Below, one piece after another: positions 55,149-63,944 of a DNA stretch of 64,000 nt. Numbering within the stretch: the stretch's first letter is position 1; each line of letters begins with the position of its first letter. Position numbers and translations under genes: made by a program. Source of the DNA: Halomonas sp. ML-15 (GTDB lineage Bacteria; Pseudomonadota; Gammaproteobacteria; Pseudomonadales; Halomonadaceae); NCBI RefSeq assembly GCF_014779595.1, contig NZ_JACXZT010000019.1:248001-312000 (forward strand), written 5' to 3'. The notes beneath the pieces are model-generated. The model saw only the letters and a list, made by a program, of their open reading frames with translations, was not told the origin of the DNA and made no database searches.

Positions 55149-56933
55149 ATGATCGATTACCAAGCGCCGCTGCGCGATATGCAGTTTATCCTCGACGAAC
55201 TGGCCGGCATCGAAGCCATCGCCGGGCTGCCCGGCTGCGAGGACGCCTCGCCCGATCTGGTGGGCGCCGTGCTGGAAGAGGCCGGCAAGTTCGCCAGCGG
55301 CGTGCTCGCCCCCCTCAACCAGACCGGCGACCGCCAGGGCTGCCGCCTGGAGGGCGAACGGGTGGTCACCCCCGACGGCTGGCAGGCGGCCTACGACCAG
55401 TTCCGCGATGCCGGCTGGATCGGCCTCTCGCTGCCCCCGGCGCACGGCGGCCAGGGGCTGCCCAAGCTGGTCTCCACGCCGGTGTGGGAGATGTGGTTCT
55501 CGGCCAATATGGCCTTCGCCATGCTGCCCCAGCTCAACGTGGGCCAGACCGAGGCGCTGATGATCGCCGCCAGCGAGGCCCAGAAGGACCGGTGGCTCGA
55601 CAAGATCGTCAGCGGCGAGTGGGCCGCCACCATGAACCTCACCGAGCCCCAGGCCGGCTCGGACCTGGCCGCCACCCGCATGCGTGCCGAGCCCACCGAG
55701 GATGGCCGCTACCGGCTCCATGGGCAGAAGATCTATATCTCCTACGGCGAGCACGAACTCACCCCCAATATCGTGCACCTGGTACTGGCCCGGTTGCCCG
55801 ACGCCCCGCCAGGGGTCAAGGGGCTATCACTGTTCCTGGTGCCCAAGTACCTGCTCGATGAGCAGGGTGAGCCAGGTGAGCAGAACGATATCCGCTGCAT
55901 CTCCATCGAACACAAGATGGGCATCCACGGCAGCCCCACCTGCACCCTCAGCTACGGCGATGACGGCGGCGCCCTGGGCGAGCTGGTCGGCGAGCCGCAC
56001 CAGGGGCTCAAGACCATGTTCGTGATGATGAACGACGCCCGCTTCAACGTCGGGGTGCAAGGGGTGGCGCTGGGCGAGCGCGCCTACCAGGCGGCGCTGA
56101 ACTACGCCCGGGAACGCGTCCAGGGGCGCGATATCGTCAGCGGCGACAGCGGCCGCCCGATCCTCGTCCACCCGGACGTCAAGCGCATGCTGGTGTCGAT
56201 GCGCGCCCGCCTGATGGCCATGCGTGGCCTGCTCTACACTGCCGCCGGCTGGTTCGACATCGCCCGCCATCATGCGGATAGCGAGGTCGCCGACAAGCAT
56301 CGCCGCTACGTCGACCTGCTGATGCCGGTGGCCAAGGGCTGGTGCACCGAGGTCGGCACCGACCTCTGCGACGAGGCGATCCAGGTGTTTGGCGGCATGG
56401 GCTTCGTCGAGGAGACCGGGGTCGCCCAGCTGTTTCGCGACGCCCGCGTCACCACCATCTTCGAGGGCACTACCGGGATCCAGGCCAACGACCTGCTGGG
56501 CCGCAAGATCCTCCGCGACGAGGGCGCCACCCTGCGCGAGCTGATCGCCGATATGCGCAACACCGCTACCCAGCTCGCAGACCATCAACACCTCGGCGAC
56601 CTGGCGGAATCCCTCAGCGAACAGGCCACGCTGCTCGACGAAACCAGCGACTGGCTGCTCGAGCACCGCACCGAGACCGCCAACCTCTACGCCGGCGCCG
56701 TGCCGCTGCTGCACTTGCTGGGCCTCGCCTGCGGTGCCTGGCAGATGGCGCGCCTGGCGCTGGCCGCCGAGGCGCGCCACGAGAACAAGGAAGGCGACGC
56801 CGACTACCTGCGGGGGTTGGTGGAGCTGGCCCGCTTCTATATGGCCACCCAAGCGCCCCAGGCTAACGCCCATGCCCATGCCGTTCGTCATGCCGGGCCG
56901 GTGCTGAGCGGGTTTCCCGAGGCCGCGCTGTGA
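55149..56933 (+). CDS. Acyl-CoA dehydrogenase (with C-terminal extra domain)
   Basis: A 594-residue flavin acyl-CoA dehydrogenase. N-terminal cap (MIDYQAPLRDMQFILDELAG), FAD-region MNLTEPQAGSDL and RLHGQKIYISYGEHEL, and the C-terminal IQVFGGMGFVEETGVAQLFR and FEGTTGIQANDLLGRK. The length (about 590-600) marks the large AcdA/FadE type with a C-terminal domain. It would introduce the double bond of a saturated aryl-propionyl-CoA. The gene follows the SDR by 9 bases, and no electron-transfer flavoprotein is nearby. Confidence 0.92.
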   Translation: MIDYQAPLRDMQFILDELAGIEAIAGLPGCEDASPDLVGAVLEEAGKFASGVLAPLNQTGDRQGCRLEGERVVTPDGWQAAYDQFRDAGWIGLSLPPAHGGQGLPKLVSTPVWEMWFSANMAFAMLPQLNVGQTEALMIAASEAQKDRWLDKIVSGEWAATMNLTEPQAGSDLAATRMRAEPTEDGRYRLHGQKIYISYGEHELTPNIVHLVLARLPDAPPGVKGLSLFLVPKYLLDEQGEPGEQNDIRCISIEHKMGIHGSPTCTLSYGDDGGALGELVGEPHQGLKTMFVMMNDARFNVGVQGVALGERAYQAALNYARERVQGRDIVSGDSGRPILVHPDVKRMLVSMRARLMAMRGLLYTAAGWFDIARHHADSEVADKHRRYVDLLMPVAKGWCTEVGTDLCDEAIQVFGGMGFVEETGVAQLFRDARVTTIFEGTTGIQANDLLGRKILRDEGATLRELIADMRNTATQLADHQHLGDLAESLSEQATLLDETSDWLLEHRTETANLYAGAVPLLHLLGLACGAWQMARLALAAEARHENKEGDADYLRGLVELARFYMATQAPQANAHAHAVRHAGPVLSGFPEAAL

Positions 56934-57015
56934 CGATAGAGAGAGCCAGCAGTCGCTTCGCAAAGATGCAAAGAATGATGCACAATGACATCAAACCAGA
57001 TGCGGAGCCTGTGCC

Positions 57016-57225
57016 ATGCGCACTACCATCACCATCGATGACGCCCTCTACGAGCAGGCGTTGAGCCTTGCCGAACCTGGCGTGGACAAACCCGCCGACA
57101 TCGTCCGTGAGGCCATCCAGACCTATGTGCGGGTCCAAGCGGGCCGGCGCCTTGCCGCCTTGGGGGCAACGGCACCCGACATGCCGGATATCCCTCGGCG
57201 CCGAAGCGAACCCACAGGGTCATGA
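57016..57225 (+). CDS. vapB: VapB-type antitoxin (ribbon-helix-helix)
   Basis: A 69-residue protein beginning MRTTITIDDALYEQALSLAE, a typical VapB ribbon-helix-helix antitoxin with a C-terminal polar tail that binds the toxin. GGAG lies upstream. The stop overlaps the toxin start (ATGA). VapBC pairs repress their own operon. Confidence 0.88.
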   Translation: MRTTITIDDALYEQALSLAEPGVDKPADIVREAIQTYVRVQAGRRLAALGATAPDMPDIPRRRSEPTGS

Positions 57226-57605
57226 GCGTACTCGTCGACACCTCGGTATGGGTAGATCACTTCAGGCACCGCAACGACACCCTGGTCGAACTGCTCGAAA
57301 GCGATCAGGTGATGAGCCATCCGATGGTAGTGGTCGAACTGGCCTGCGGCACTCCCCCTGCGCCACGTGCTCAAACCCTCAATGCCATTGAACTGCTACG
57401 CCCATGTCAGCAGGCAAGCTTGCGCGAAGTAAGGGAATTCATCGAGCACAACGCTCTCTATGGCCTGGGATGCGGCCTCGTGGATATGGCCTTGCTGGCC
57501 TCTGTACTGATTACCCCCGAGGGGCAGCTATGGACGCTGGACAAGCGCCTCGCCGAGATGGCGAGGCGCTTCGAGGTGGCCTATCCACCACCCCGCTACA
57601 TCTGA
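57222..57605 (+). CDS. vapC: VapC-type PIN-domain ribonuclease toxin
   Basis: A 127-residue PIN domain. Acidic metal-binding residues are visible in VDTSVWVDHF (first Asp), MVVVELACG (Glu), GLGCGLVDMALLAS (Asp) and LWTLDKRLAEMA (Asp). It would cut RNA (often tRNA) when free of VapB. Its 3' end overlaps the converging TRAP permease gene by 10 bases. It is a mobile-type module inside an aromatic catabolic cluster. Confidence 0.92.
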   Translation: MSVLVDTSVWVDHFRHRNDTLVELLESDQVMSHPMVVVELACGTPPAPRAQTLNAIELLRPCQQASLREVREFIEHNALYGLGCGLVDMALLASVLITPEGQLWTLDKRLAEMARRFEVAYPPPRYI

Positions 57606-58894
57606 GCCGGCAGGTAGAGCACCAGGGCCGGAAACAGGATCAGCAGTATCAAGCGCACCAGATCCGCCGCCACGAACGGCATCACCCCCTTGAAGATACG
57701 CCCCAGCGGTACGTCGGGGGCTACCGAGCGGATCACGAAGACATTGATGCCGATGGGCGGCGTGATCATGCCCAGCTCCACCGCCACGACCACGATGATA
57801 CCGAACCAGATGGGATCGAAGCCCAGGCTGGTGACCACCGGGTAGAGGATCGGCACCATCAGGATGATCATCGCCATCGGGTCCAGCACACAGCCGAGCA
57901 CCAGAAACAGCCCGAGGATCAGCAGCAGCACGCCATATTCTCCCACCGGCAGCGCGGTAAGCCAGGCGGTCAGCAGCTGTGGGGTCTGGGTCACGGTCAG
58001 GAAGTAACCGAACAGCAGCGCACCGATCAGGATGGTGAAGATCGCCACCGAGGTGCGCAGTGCGTCGAGCAGGCAGACCATGGTCGAACGCAGGGTAAGC
58101 CGCCGACGCAGCACGCCAATCAGGAAGGTGCAGAAGGCGCCTAACGCCGAGGCCTCCACCGGCGTTACCACCCCCAGATAGATGCCGCCCACAATGGCGA
58201 TGAATAGCAGTAAGACCGCCCAGATGCCGCGCAGAGAATCGAACTTCTCGCGCCAGTTGGAGCGCTCGCCGGCGGGCATGGCATCTGGCCGCAGCATGCC
58301 CATGATGCGGATAGTGATAAAGGCGAGCAGGATCGACAGCAGACCTGGGATCACCCCAGCCACGAACAGCTTGCCGATGTCCTGGTCGGTGAGGAAGCCA
58401 TAGAGCACCAGCACCACCGAGGGCGGAATCAAAATTCCCAGCGTGCCGCCAGAGGCGATCAAACCGGTTGAGAGGCTGTCGGCATAGCCGGCGCGGCGCA
58501 TTTCAGGCAGGGCAACGCGGGTCATGGTGGCAGCGGTAGCCACCGAGGAACCACAGATAGCCGCGAAGCCTCCGCAGGCGGCCATCGTCGACATGGCGGC
58601 ACCGCCGCGAAAGCCACCCAGCCAGGCCTGCCCGGCCCGAAACAGCTCGCGGCTCATGCCGGTGGCAGAGGCGAACACCCCCATCAGGATAAACATAGGG
58701 ATCAGGCTGAGATTGTAGTTGGTGACGGTGCGCAGCGGCGAGGTGGCCAGCACGCCCAAAGCTGCATCCAAGCTGGTGACGGCCGCGAAGCCGATCACCC
58801 CGACAATGCCCATGGCAATGCCCACCGGCACGCGCAGGGCGATCATCCCGAACAGACCGACGAACCCCAGCAGGGCAATCATGTTGTTATCCAT
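57596..58894 (-). CDS. dctM: TRAP transporter large permease (DctM family)
   Basis: A 432-residue membrane protein with about 12 hydrophobic segments. DctM features include GFAAICGSSVATAATMTRVALP, split as GFAAICGSSVATAATM and TRVALPEMRR, and LGILIPPSVVLVLYG, MITPPIGINVFVIRS. It is the ion-coupled channel of a TRAP carrier. It overlaps dctQ by 8 bases. The ATG at 58894 is chosen since upstream in-frame sequence is dctQ. Confidence 0.93.
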   Translation of the reverse strand: MDNNMIALLGFVGLFGMIALRVPVGIAMGIVGVIGFAAVTSLDAALGVLATSPLRTVTNYNLSLIPMFILMGVFASATGMSRELFRAGQAWLGGFRGGAAMSTMAACGGFAAICGSSVATAATMTRVALPEMRRAGYADSLSTGLIASGGTLGILIPPSVVLVLYGFLTDQDIGKLFVAGVIPGLLSILLAFITIRIMGMLRPDAMPAGERSNWREKFDSLRGIWAVLLLFIAIVGGIYLGVVTPVEASALGAFCTFLIGVLRRRLTLRSTMVCLLDALRTSVAIFTILIGALLFGYFLTVTQTPQLLTAWLTALPVGEYGVLLLILGLFLVLGCVLDPMAMIILMVPILYPVVTSLGFDPIWFGIIVVVAVELGMITPPIGINVFVIRSVAPDVPLGRIFKGVMPFVAADLVRLILLILFPALVLYLPAQM

Positions 58895-59423
58895 CGCGCG
58901 GCTCCTTGGGCACGTCGTCCAGCGTAGAGGCCGATACCGGCAGCGCATCGGGACGCCAGATCAGTAGCACCAGCCGCGCCAGGGCCAGCAGCGAAGCCGC
59001 CACCACGCCCAGCCAGGCCAGTCCGTAGAATGGCCATAGCGGTAGCTGCAGATCGGAGGTGGTCTGACCGGCGTTGAGGATGGTCTCAACGCGACCAAAC
59101 AACACCCAGGCCAGTACCAGCACGAAGGCGGTCACCATCAGGTGGGCCAGGATGTCCATCAGGCGGCGTAGCGCCTGTGGACACAACTGCCAGACCAGGT
59201 CCACCGCGATATGGTCGTTGCGCCAGGTGGTGGATCCCAGCCCCCACAGGATGGCAATGCCCAGCAGCAGACTGGCGATGGCATGAGCATCGGGAATCGA
59301 GGTGGCAAACAGGTAGCGCGACAGCGAGGCGACGAAGATCAGCAGGGTGATCACCGCCAAGCTGAGGCTAGCGATGCGCTCGATCACCGTTGCCACAGTG
59401 GTAATCATCGAAGGCGTTGCCAT
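58887..59423 (-). CDS. dctQ: TRAP transporter small permease (DctQ family)
   Basis: A 178-residue membrane protein with four segments (RIASLSLAVITLLIFVASLS, SIPDAHAIASLLLGIAILWG and others). It is the small TRAP subunit. GGAG lies upstream of the ATG. It is between a DUF3237 gene and dctM in a minus-strand operon. Confidence 0.9.
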   Translation of the reverse strand: MATPSMITTVATVIERIASLSLAVITLLIFVASLSRYLFATSIPDAHAIASLLLGIAILWGLGSTTWRNDHIAVDLVWQLCPQALRRLMDILAHLMVTAFVLVLAWVLFGRVETILNAGQTTSDLQLPLWPFYGLAWLGVVAASLLALARLVLLIWRPDALPVSASTLDDVPKEPRDG

Positions 59424-59473
59424 AGTAAGACTCCATCGGCGCCGGGCGGCACGGCAGATGTTGCGGTGCTTGC

Positions 59474-59959
59474 CTAGCCAACTCGGAAGACCTGGATCAA
59501 CACCCGCTCAGGCTCACGAATGCCCCGCGCAACGAACAGGTCGCGGGTCAGCCAGGCAAGTGCGGGATCGGCGGTCTGGAAAGTGGGCACGGTGCGAAAG
59601 TAGTACTGATCGGGTGCAACCGGCTCGCCACGAATCAGCCGTTGCATGATCGGTTCCGGAGCGTGACGCACCCCGCGGTTCTCGACTTCAATGAGGCTGC
59701 CCTGAGTGGTCCTGAGTACATAGCGAGCCATCACCTCGGCGCAGCCATCGGGGCGGATCAACTGCCAGTCTGCGCCGCCAGGCAGTACTTCACCGGCAAG
59801 CTGGGGGCCGTCGAAGGTGCCCCCCAGGATGGGAATGATGCGCCGACGGCCATTGACGAGCTCGCCGATCTCGAGGGGCGTGTCGACGTGTACGGCCAGG
59901 GTGGTGACGGGCTCGAGACGCGGCGGTGCATCGAGGTGGGTATGAGAGTCAGTGGCCAT
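59474..59959 (-). CDS. DUF3237-domain protein
   Basis: A 161-residue protein with the DUF3237 pattern LEPVTTLAVHVDTPLEIGEL, IIPILGGTFDGPQLAGEVLP, GGADWQLIRPDG and QYYFRTVPTFQTADPALAWL. The family is a beta-barrel of unknown function found near aromatic or steroid degradation genes. The ATG at 59959 has GGAG 6 bases upstream and is favoured over an upstream in-frame GTG. It lies between the TRAP receptor and permease genes, so it may be linked to the transported compound. Confidence 0.85.
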   Translation of the reverse strand: MATDSHTHLDAPPRLEPVTTLAVHVDTPLEIGELVNGRRRIIPILGGTFDGPQLAGEVLPGGADWQLIRPDGCAEVMARYVLRTTQGSLIEVENRGVRHAPEPIMQRLIRGEPVAPDQYYFRTVPTFQTADPALAWLTRDLFVARGIREPERVLIQVFRVG

Positions 59960-60018
59960 GCGGGTCTCCACAGGCTAGTGGGTCACACCGGCCCTTGGAG
60001 CCGGTCGACCATGCATCA

Positions 60019-61038
60019 TCAATCAGCCAGCGCATCCACTGCCGACAGGCGCTCTTCCAGATCGTCACGCAGGCTTTCTGGATCGTGGCCGGCATTCTGA
60101 ACACGCTCGGCCCAGGCCTCTCTCAGCGGCGCAGCAGCATCGCGCCAGGCCGTCATCTCCTCGTCGCTCAGCTCGATCATGGTGTGATCAGGCGAGTCGC
60201 GGAACTGCTCGTGCCCCTCACGCTCCATCTCTTCCCAGCCGCGGGTAATCCGCGTCGCCCACTCCCCGGTGCAGTGCTCGTCGATCACGCCCTGCTGCTC
60301 GGCACTCATCTGCTGGTAGGCATTTTGATTGATCAGCAGCGCCTGCCACGAAGAGTAAAGCGGGAATTCTATGTGGTAGGTGGTGATCTCATCGATGCCG
60401 AACAGGATGGTGGAGCCGGAGGGAAAGGTGATGGCATCCGCCACGCCGCGTGAGAGGGCTTCACGGGTCTCCGGCGCGGATACCTGCACGCTGGCTCCGC
60501 CCAGCTCGCTGACAAAATTGGCAATCGACGAGTTGGCCGGACGGATCGTCATGCCACTGATCTGGTCAGGATGGCGGATCTCCTCCTTGGCATGCAGGGT
60601 GCCGGGGTAGTGGCCATGAATCAGGCACATCACCACACCGTCCATCTCCTGGTCGGCGTGCTGCTGGTACCACTCGGTCGCCGCCGCAGCGCCGTTCAGG
60701 GTATCGCTGACGACGAAAGGCAGCTGCAGCAGGTCCGAAATCGGGAAGCGCCCGGCGGTATAGCCGGGATTGACCCAGGCAATATCGGCTATACCGTTGG
60801 CCACCATATCGTAATGGTCCTCGGCGCTGCCGAGCTGCTGGGCGGGGAACATCTGAAAGTCGATGGCGCCGTCCGACGCCTCGGTGATCGATTCGGTCCA
60901 CTCCTTGAAGCCAGTGGCGGGCAAAGGGTGCTGCTCAGGTAGCCAGTGAGCGAACCTCAGGGTCTGCGCCTCGGCGACTGCTGAGCCGGACCAGAGTCCT
61001 ACGCAGAGCGTGCTAACCAGGAGCTTGCGGTATGTCAT
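60019..61038 (-). CDS. dctP: TRAP transporter solute-binding protein (DctP family)
   Basis: A 339-residue periplasmic receptor. A signal peptide ends AVAEA before QTLRFAHWLPEQHPLPATGF. The family patterns GADHYDMVANGIADIAWVNP (here SAEDHYDMVANGIADIAWVNP shortened) and RPANSSIANFVSELGGASVQ follow, with an Arg expected to bind the carboxylate. It would bind an aromatic or other carboxylate for the TRAP carrier. AGGAG precedes the ATG. Confidence 0.92.
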   Translation of the reverse strand: MTYRKLLVSTLCVGLWSGSAVAEAQTLRFAHWLPEQHPLPATGFKEWTESITEASDGAIDFQMFPAQQLGSAEDHYDMVANGIADIAWVNPGYTAGRFPISDLLQLPFVVSDTLNGAAAATEWYQQHADQEMDGVVMCLIHGHYPGTLHAKEEIRHPDQISGMTIRPANSSIANFVSELGGASVQVSAPETREALSRGVADAITFPSGSTILFGIDEITTYHIEFPLYSSWQALLINQNAYQQMSAEQQGVIDEHCTGEWATRITRGWEEMEREGHEQFRDSPDHTMIELSDEEMTAWRDAAAPLREAWAERVQNAGHDPESLRDDLEERLSAVDALAD

Positions 61039-61121
61039 TGTTATCTCCTCATTGCAATTTGAGGCGCCTGCGCCTCACTCAAGCAAAGGGCCTGGCGTGG
61101 CCCTTCACGGTCTTACCTGTA

Positions 61122-62312
61122 TCACCCCACCTTGACGATCAGCGCCGCGGCGGAGTCGCCGGCCGCACAGCCGGTCACCAGGGCATAGCCGCCGCCCTTG
61201 AGCGCGGTCTCCTCGATCGCCTCGATCAGCAGGCGCGCCAGGGTCGGCGCCTGGGGGTGGCCGTAGACCAGCGAGGTGCCGTAGTTGTTGAAGGTGTTGG
61301 CATCCAGCCCCAGCGCCTTGGCCAGGTGCAGGTCATTGGCGATAAACGGCGAGTGATTCTTGACCGTCTTGATCTGGTCCAGCGTCAGGCCGGCCTGATT
61401 GAGCGCCCGCTTGACCGATTCCGCCGGCGCCATGGGCATGTGCGCCGGCTTGGTGCGCGCATGGCCATAGGCCACCACCTGCACGACCATCCGCGGGTCG
61501 CTGCTCATCGCCTCGGCCCGCTCGCGGGTGGTGACGATGATGCCGGCATTGGCATCCGCCGGGTGCGTCTGGGCGCCAAAGGTATGAATGCCGTCGGGCT
61601 GCACGCTGCGTAGCCTGGCCAGCGCTTCGGCGCTGGTAGCCGCGACGCCTTCATCGGCCTCGACCAGCTTGGTCTCCTTGCGCGAGACGGCGACCTCCAG
61701 CGGGAACATGTAGCGTTTCTGGAAGGCGCGGTCGTCGGCCAGCGCCTCGGCGTACTGCTCGTAGCGGCGCAGGGTCAGCTCATCGGCCTGCTCACGGCTG
61801 AAGCCGTGCTCGCGGGCGACGTTCTCGGCGGTGGTCAGCATGTCCTTGCCGGTAGCCGGATCGGCGGCGATGTTGTCCATGTTCCAGTTTTCCGCGATCA
61901 CCTCGCCGCCCGGGCCGTTGGGGTTGGGCCAGATGGTATGCGGGCCGTTGGAGGGGCGATCGGCGAGCAGGCAGTAGGTAGTCTCGAAGCTGCCGGAACT
62001 CACCGCCAGGGCGGCGTTGAATACCGCGGTAGTGGCCGTTGCGCAGGCCTGGGTGATGTTCTGGCCCGGCGCCTGGCCCGCGCCCATCATGGCCGCCGCC
62101 CAGGGCGCGCCGTAGAAGATCGACTTCTGGCCCACCGAAACGCCGAGATATAGGTAGTCGATCAGGGTGGGATCGAAATCCCGCGCGGCAAACCAGCGCT
62201 TGCTGGTGGCGGCGCCCAATTCGATGGAGTTGATATTGGCCAGGCTACCCATCCACTTGCAGAAGGGACTGGAGTAGTAGCCGCCGTAGGGGATATAGGC
62301 ATTGTTGAGCAT
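61122..62312 (-). CDS. Unusual thiolase-family protein
   Basis: A 396-residue thiolase-fold protein. Nucleophile Cys90 is in NITQACATATTAVFN, the C-terminal His is in SLVYGHPQAPTLARLL and the second Cys is in LVTGCAAGDSAAAL. The usual NEAF motif is replaced by KNHSPFIANDLHLA. It would cut the aryl-beta-ketoacyl-CoA with CoA to aryl-CoA plus acetyl-CoA. The ATG at 62312 is favoured by the family start. It follows the CoA transferase with a terminator-like stem between. Confidence 0.85.
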   Translation of the reverse strand: MLNNAYIPYGGYYSSPFCKWMGSLANINSIELGAATSKRWFAARDFDPTLIDYLYLGVSVGQKSIFYGAPWAAAMMGAGQAPGQNITQACATATTAVFNAALAVSSGSFETTYCLLADRPSNGPHTIWPNPNGPGGEVIAENWNMDNIAADPATGKDMLTTAENVAREHGFSREQADELTLRRYEQYAEALADDRAFQKRYMFPLEVAVSRKETKLVEADEGVAATSAEALARLRSVQPDGIHTFGAQTHPADANAGIIVTTRERAEAMSSDPRMVVQVVAYGHARTKPAHMPMAPAESVKRALNQAGLTLDQIKTVKNHSPFIANDLHLAKALGLDANTFNNYGTSLVYGHPQAPTLARLLIEAIEETALKGGGYALVTGCAAGDSAAALIVKVG

Positions 62313-62331
62313 GTCGGCTTCTCGTTCGGGG

Positions 62332-62372
62332 TGAAAAAGGAGGCCCCTCGACCTCACTCGGTGCGAGGAGCC
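62332..62372 (-). terminator. Terminator-like stem between CoA transferase and thiolase genes
   Basis: On the minus strand GGCTCCTCG pairs (one G-U) with CGAGGGGCC after a 13-base loop and is followed by TCCTTTTTCACC. It may end part of the CoA transferase message before the thiolase gene. Confidence 0.55.
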
Positions 62373-62387
62373 CCAACCTGATGATCG

Positions 62388-63944
62388 TTACGCCAGCAGG
62401 CGCTCGCGCAGCTCACCCCAGTGGGACTCAAAGATCCCCGCGGGCATCTCGCGCAGCTCCTCGGCGATACGCGGCACGAAGTCCATGGCCGCCAGGATGT
62501 CGCGCTCGACATCGATCCCCGGCGCCACCTCGGTGAGGGTAATCTCGCCGTCGAGCAGCTCGAAGACGCAGCGCTCGGTGACGAACAGCACCGGCTTGCC
62601 GGTTTCCTGGGCATAGCGGCCGCTGAAGGTGATCTGGTCGACGCGCTGCACGAACTTGCGGCGCGGCCCCTCCTGGCGAATCTGTATCCCCCCCTCGGCG
62701 ACGACCACCTCCCCCCCGTTGGTGAAGGTGCCGCAGAACACCACCTTGCGCGCGTTCTGGCTGATATTGATAAAGCCGCCGGGGCCGACCACCTTGTCGC
62801 CGAACTTGCTGACGTTGAGGTTGCCCTCGTGGTCGGTCTGGGCCAGACCCAGGAAGCAGACATCCAGGCCACCGCCATCGTAGAAGTCGAACTGGTAGCC
62901 ATGGTCGATGATCGCCTCGGCGTTGTAAGCGGTAGCGAAGTCGCCACCGCTGGCCGGCACGCCGCCGTAGGTCCCCAACTCGGTGGTCAGGGTCATCAGG
63001 TCGCTGACGCCCTCCTCGGCCGCCACGCTGGAGACGCCCTCGGGCATGCCGATGCCCAGGTTGACCATGCCGCCCGCAGGCAACTCCATGGCGGCACGCC
63101 GGGCGATGACCTTGCGCGGATCCAGGGCCAGCGGTTTGATGCCCCCCAGGGGCATTTTCAGATCACCGGAAAGTGCCGGGTTGTAGGTGGTGGTGATGGT
63201 CTGCATATGCTGTTCGGGCTCGGCCACCACCACATGGTCGACGAGATCTCCCGGCACCTTGACCTGCTTGGGATGCAGGCTGCCCTGGGTGGCCAGGTAC
63301 TCGACCTGGGCGATCACGATGCCGCCGCTGTTCTTGGCCGCCTGAGCCATGGAGAGCTGCTCGAGAAACAGCGCCTCGCGCTCCATGCTCAGGTTGCCGC
63401 GCTCATCGGCGGTGGTGGCGCGGATCACCGCCACGTCCACCGGGAAGGTGCGATAGAGCAGCCACTCCTCGCCCTCCAGCTCGACCAGCTTGACCAGGTC
63501 CTCCTCGGCGGCCCGGTTGGCCTTGCCCCCCTCGAGGCGTGGATCGACGAAGGTGCCCAGGCCCACCTTGCTCAGCACACCGGGTTTCTTGCCGGCAATA
63601 TGCCGCCATAGGTGGGCCAGCACCCCCTGGGGCAGCAGGTACCCTTCGGCACGGTTCTCGCGGAGCAGATCGCCCATGCGCGGCGCCTGCCCGGTATGGC
63701 CACTGATCAAGCGCTTGACCAGGCCCGCGTGACCAAGATGATTCATGCCGCGGGTCTTGCCGTCTCCACAGCCGCAGCTATGCGCCAAGGTCAGGTCCCG
63801 AGGCGACCCGGTTTCCAGAAAACGTGCCTCCAGCGCCGTAGCCACCGCTTCGGCAAAACCGCACAGGCCGGCGGTGGTCCAGATGACGGTATCGCCATCG
63901 CCAATCAAACCCGCTGCCGTGCTGCTGTCGATGATCTTGCTCAC
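62388..63944 (-). CDS. Acyl-CoA:carboxylate CoA transferase (YdiF/propionate CoA-transferase type)
   Basis: A 518-residue protein with both halves of a family I CoA transferase fused: an N-terminal DGDTVIWTTAGLCGFAEA and GMNHLGHAGLVKR, then a C-terminal MVNLGIGMPEGVSSVAAEEG with the catalytic Glu in LTTELGTYGGVPASGGDF. It moves CoA between short or aryl acids. The GTG at 63944 has AAGGGGA 8 bases upstream and gives the family start (SKIIDSSTAAGLIGDGDTV). A 16-residue longer frame lacks support. It would recover CoA from the aromatic acyl-CoA product or activate a new acid. Confidence 0.9.
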   Translation of the reverse strand: MSKIIDSSTAAGLIGDGDTVIWTTAGLCGFAEAVATALEARFLETGSPRDLTLAHSCGCGDGKTRGMNHLGHAGLVKRLISGHTGQAPRMGDLLRENRAEGYLLPQGVLAHLWRHIAGKKPGVLSKVGLGTFVDPRLEGGKANRAAEEDLVKLVELEGEEWLLYRTFPVDVAVIRATTADERGNLSMEREALFLEQLSMAQAAKNSGGIVIAQVEYLATQGSLHPKQVKVPGDLVDHVVVAEPEQHMQTITTTYNPALSGDLKMPLGGIKPLALDPRKVIARRAAMELPAGGMVNLGIGMPEGVSSVAAEEGVSDLMTLTTELGTYGGVPASGGDFATAYNAEAIIDHGYQFDFYDGGGLDVCFLGLAQTDHEGNLNVSKFGDKVVGPGGFINISQNARKVVFCGTFTNGGEVVVAEGGIQIRQEGPRRKFVQRVDQITFSGRYAQETGKPVLFVTERCVFELLDGEITLTEVAPGIDVERDILAAMDFVPRIAEELREMPAGIFESHWGELRERLLA

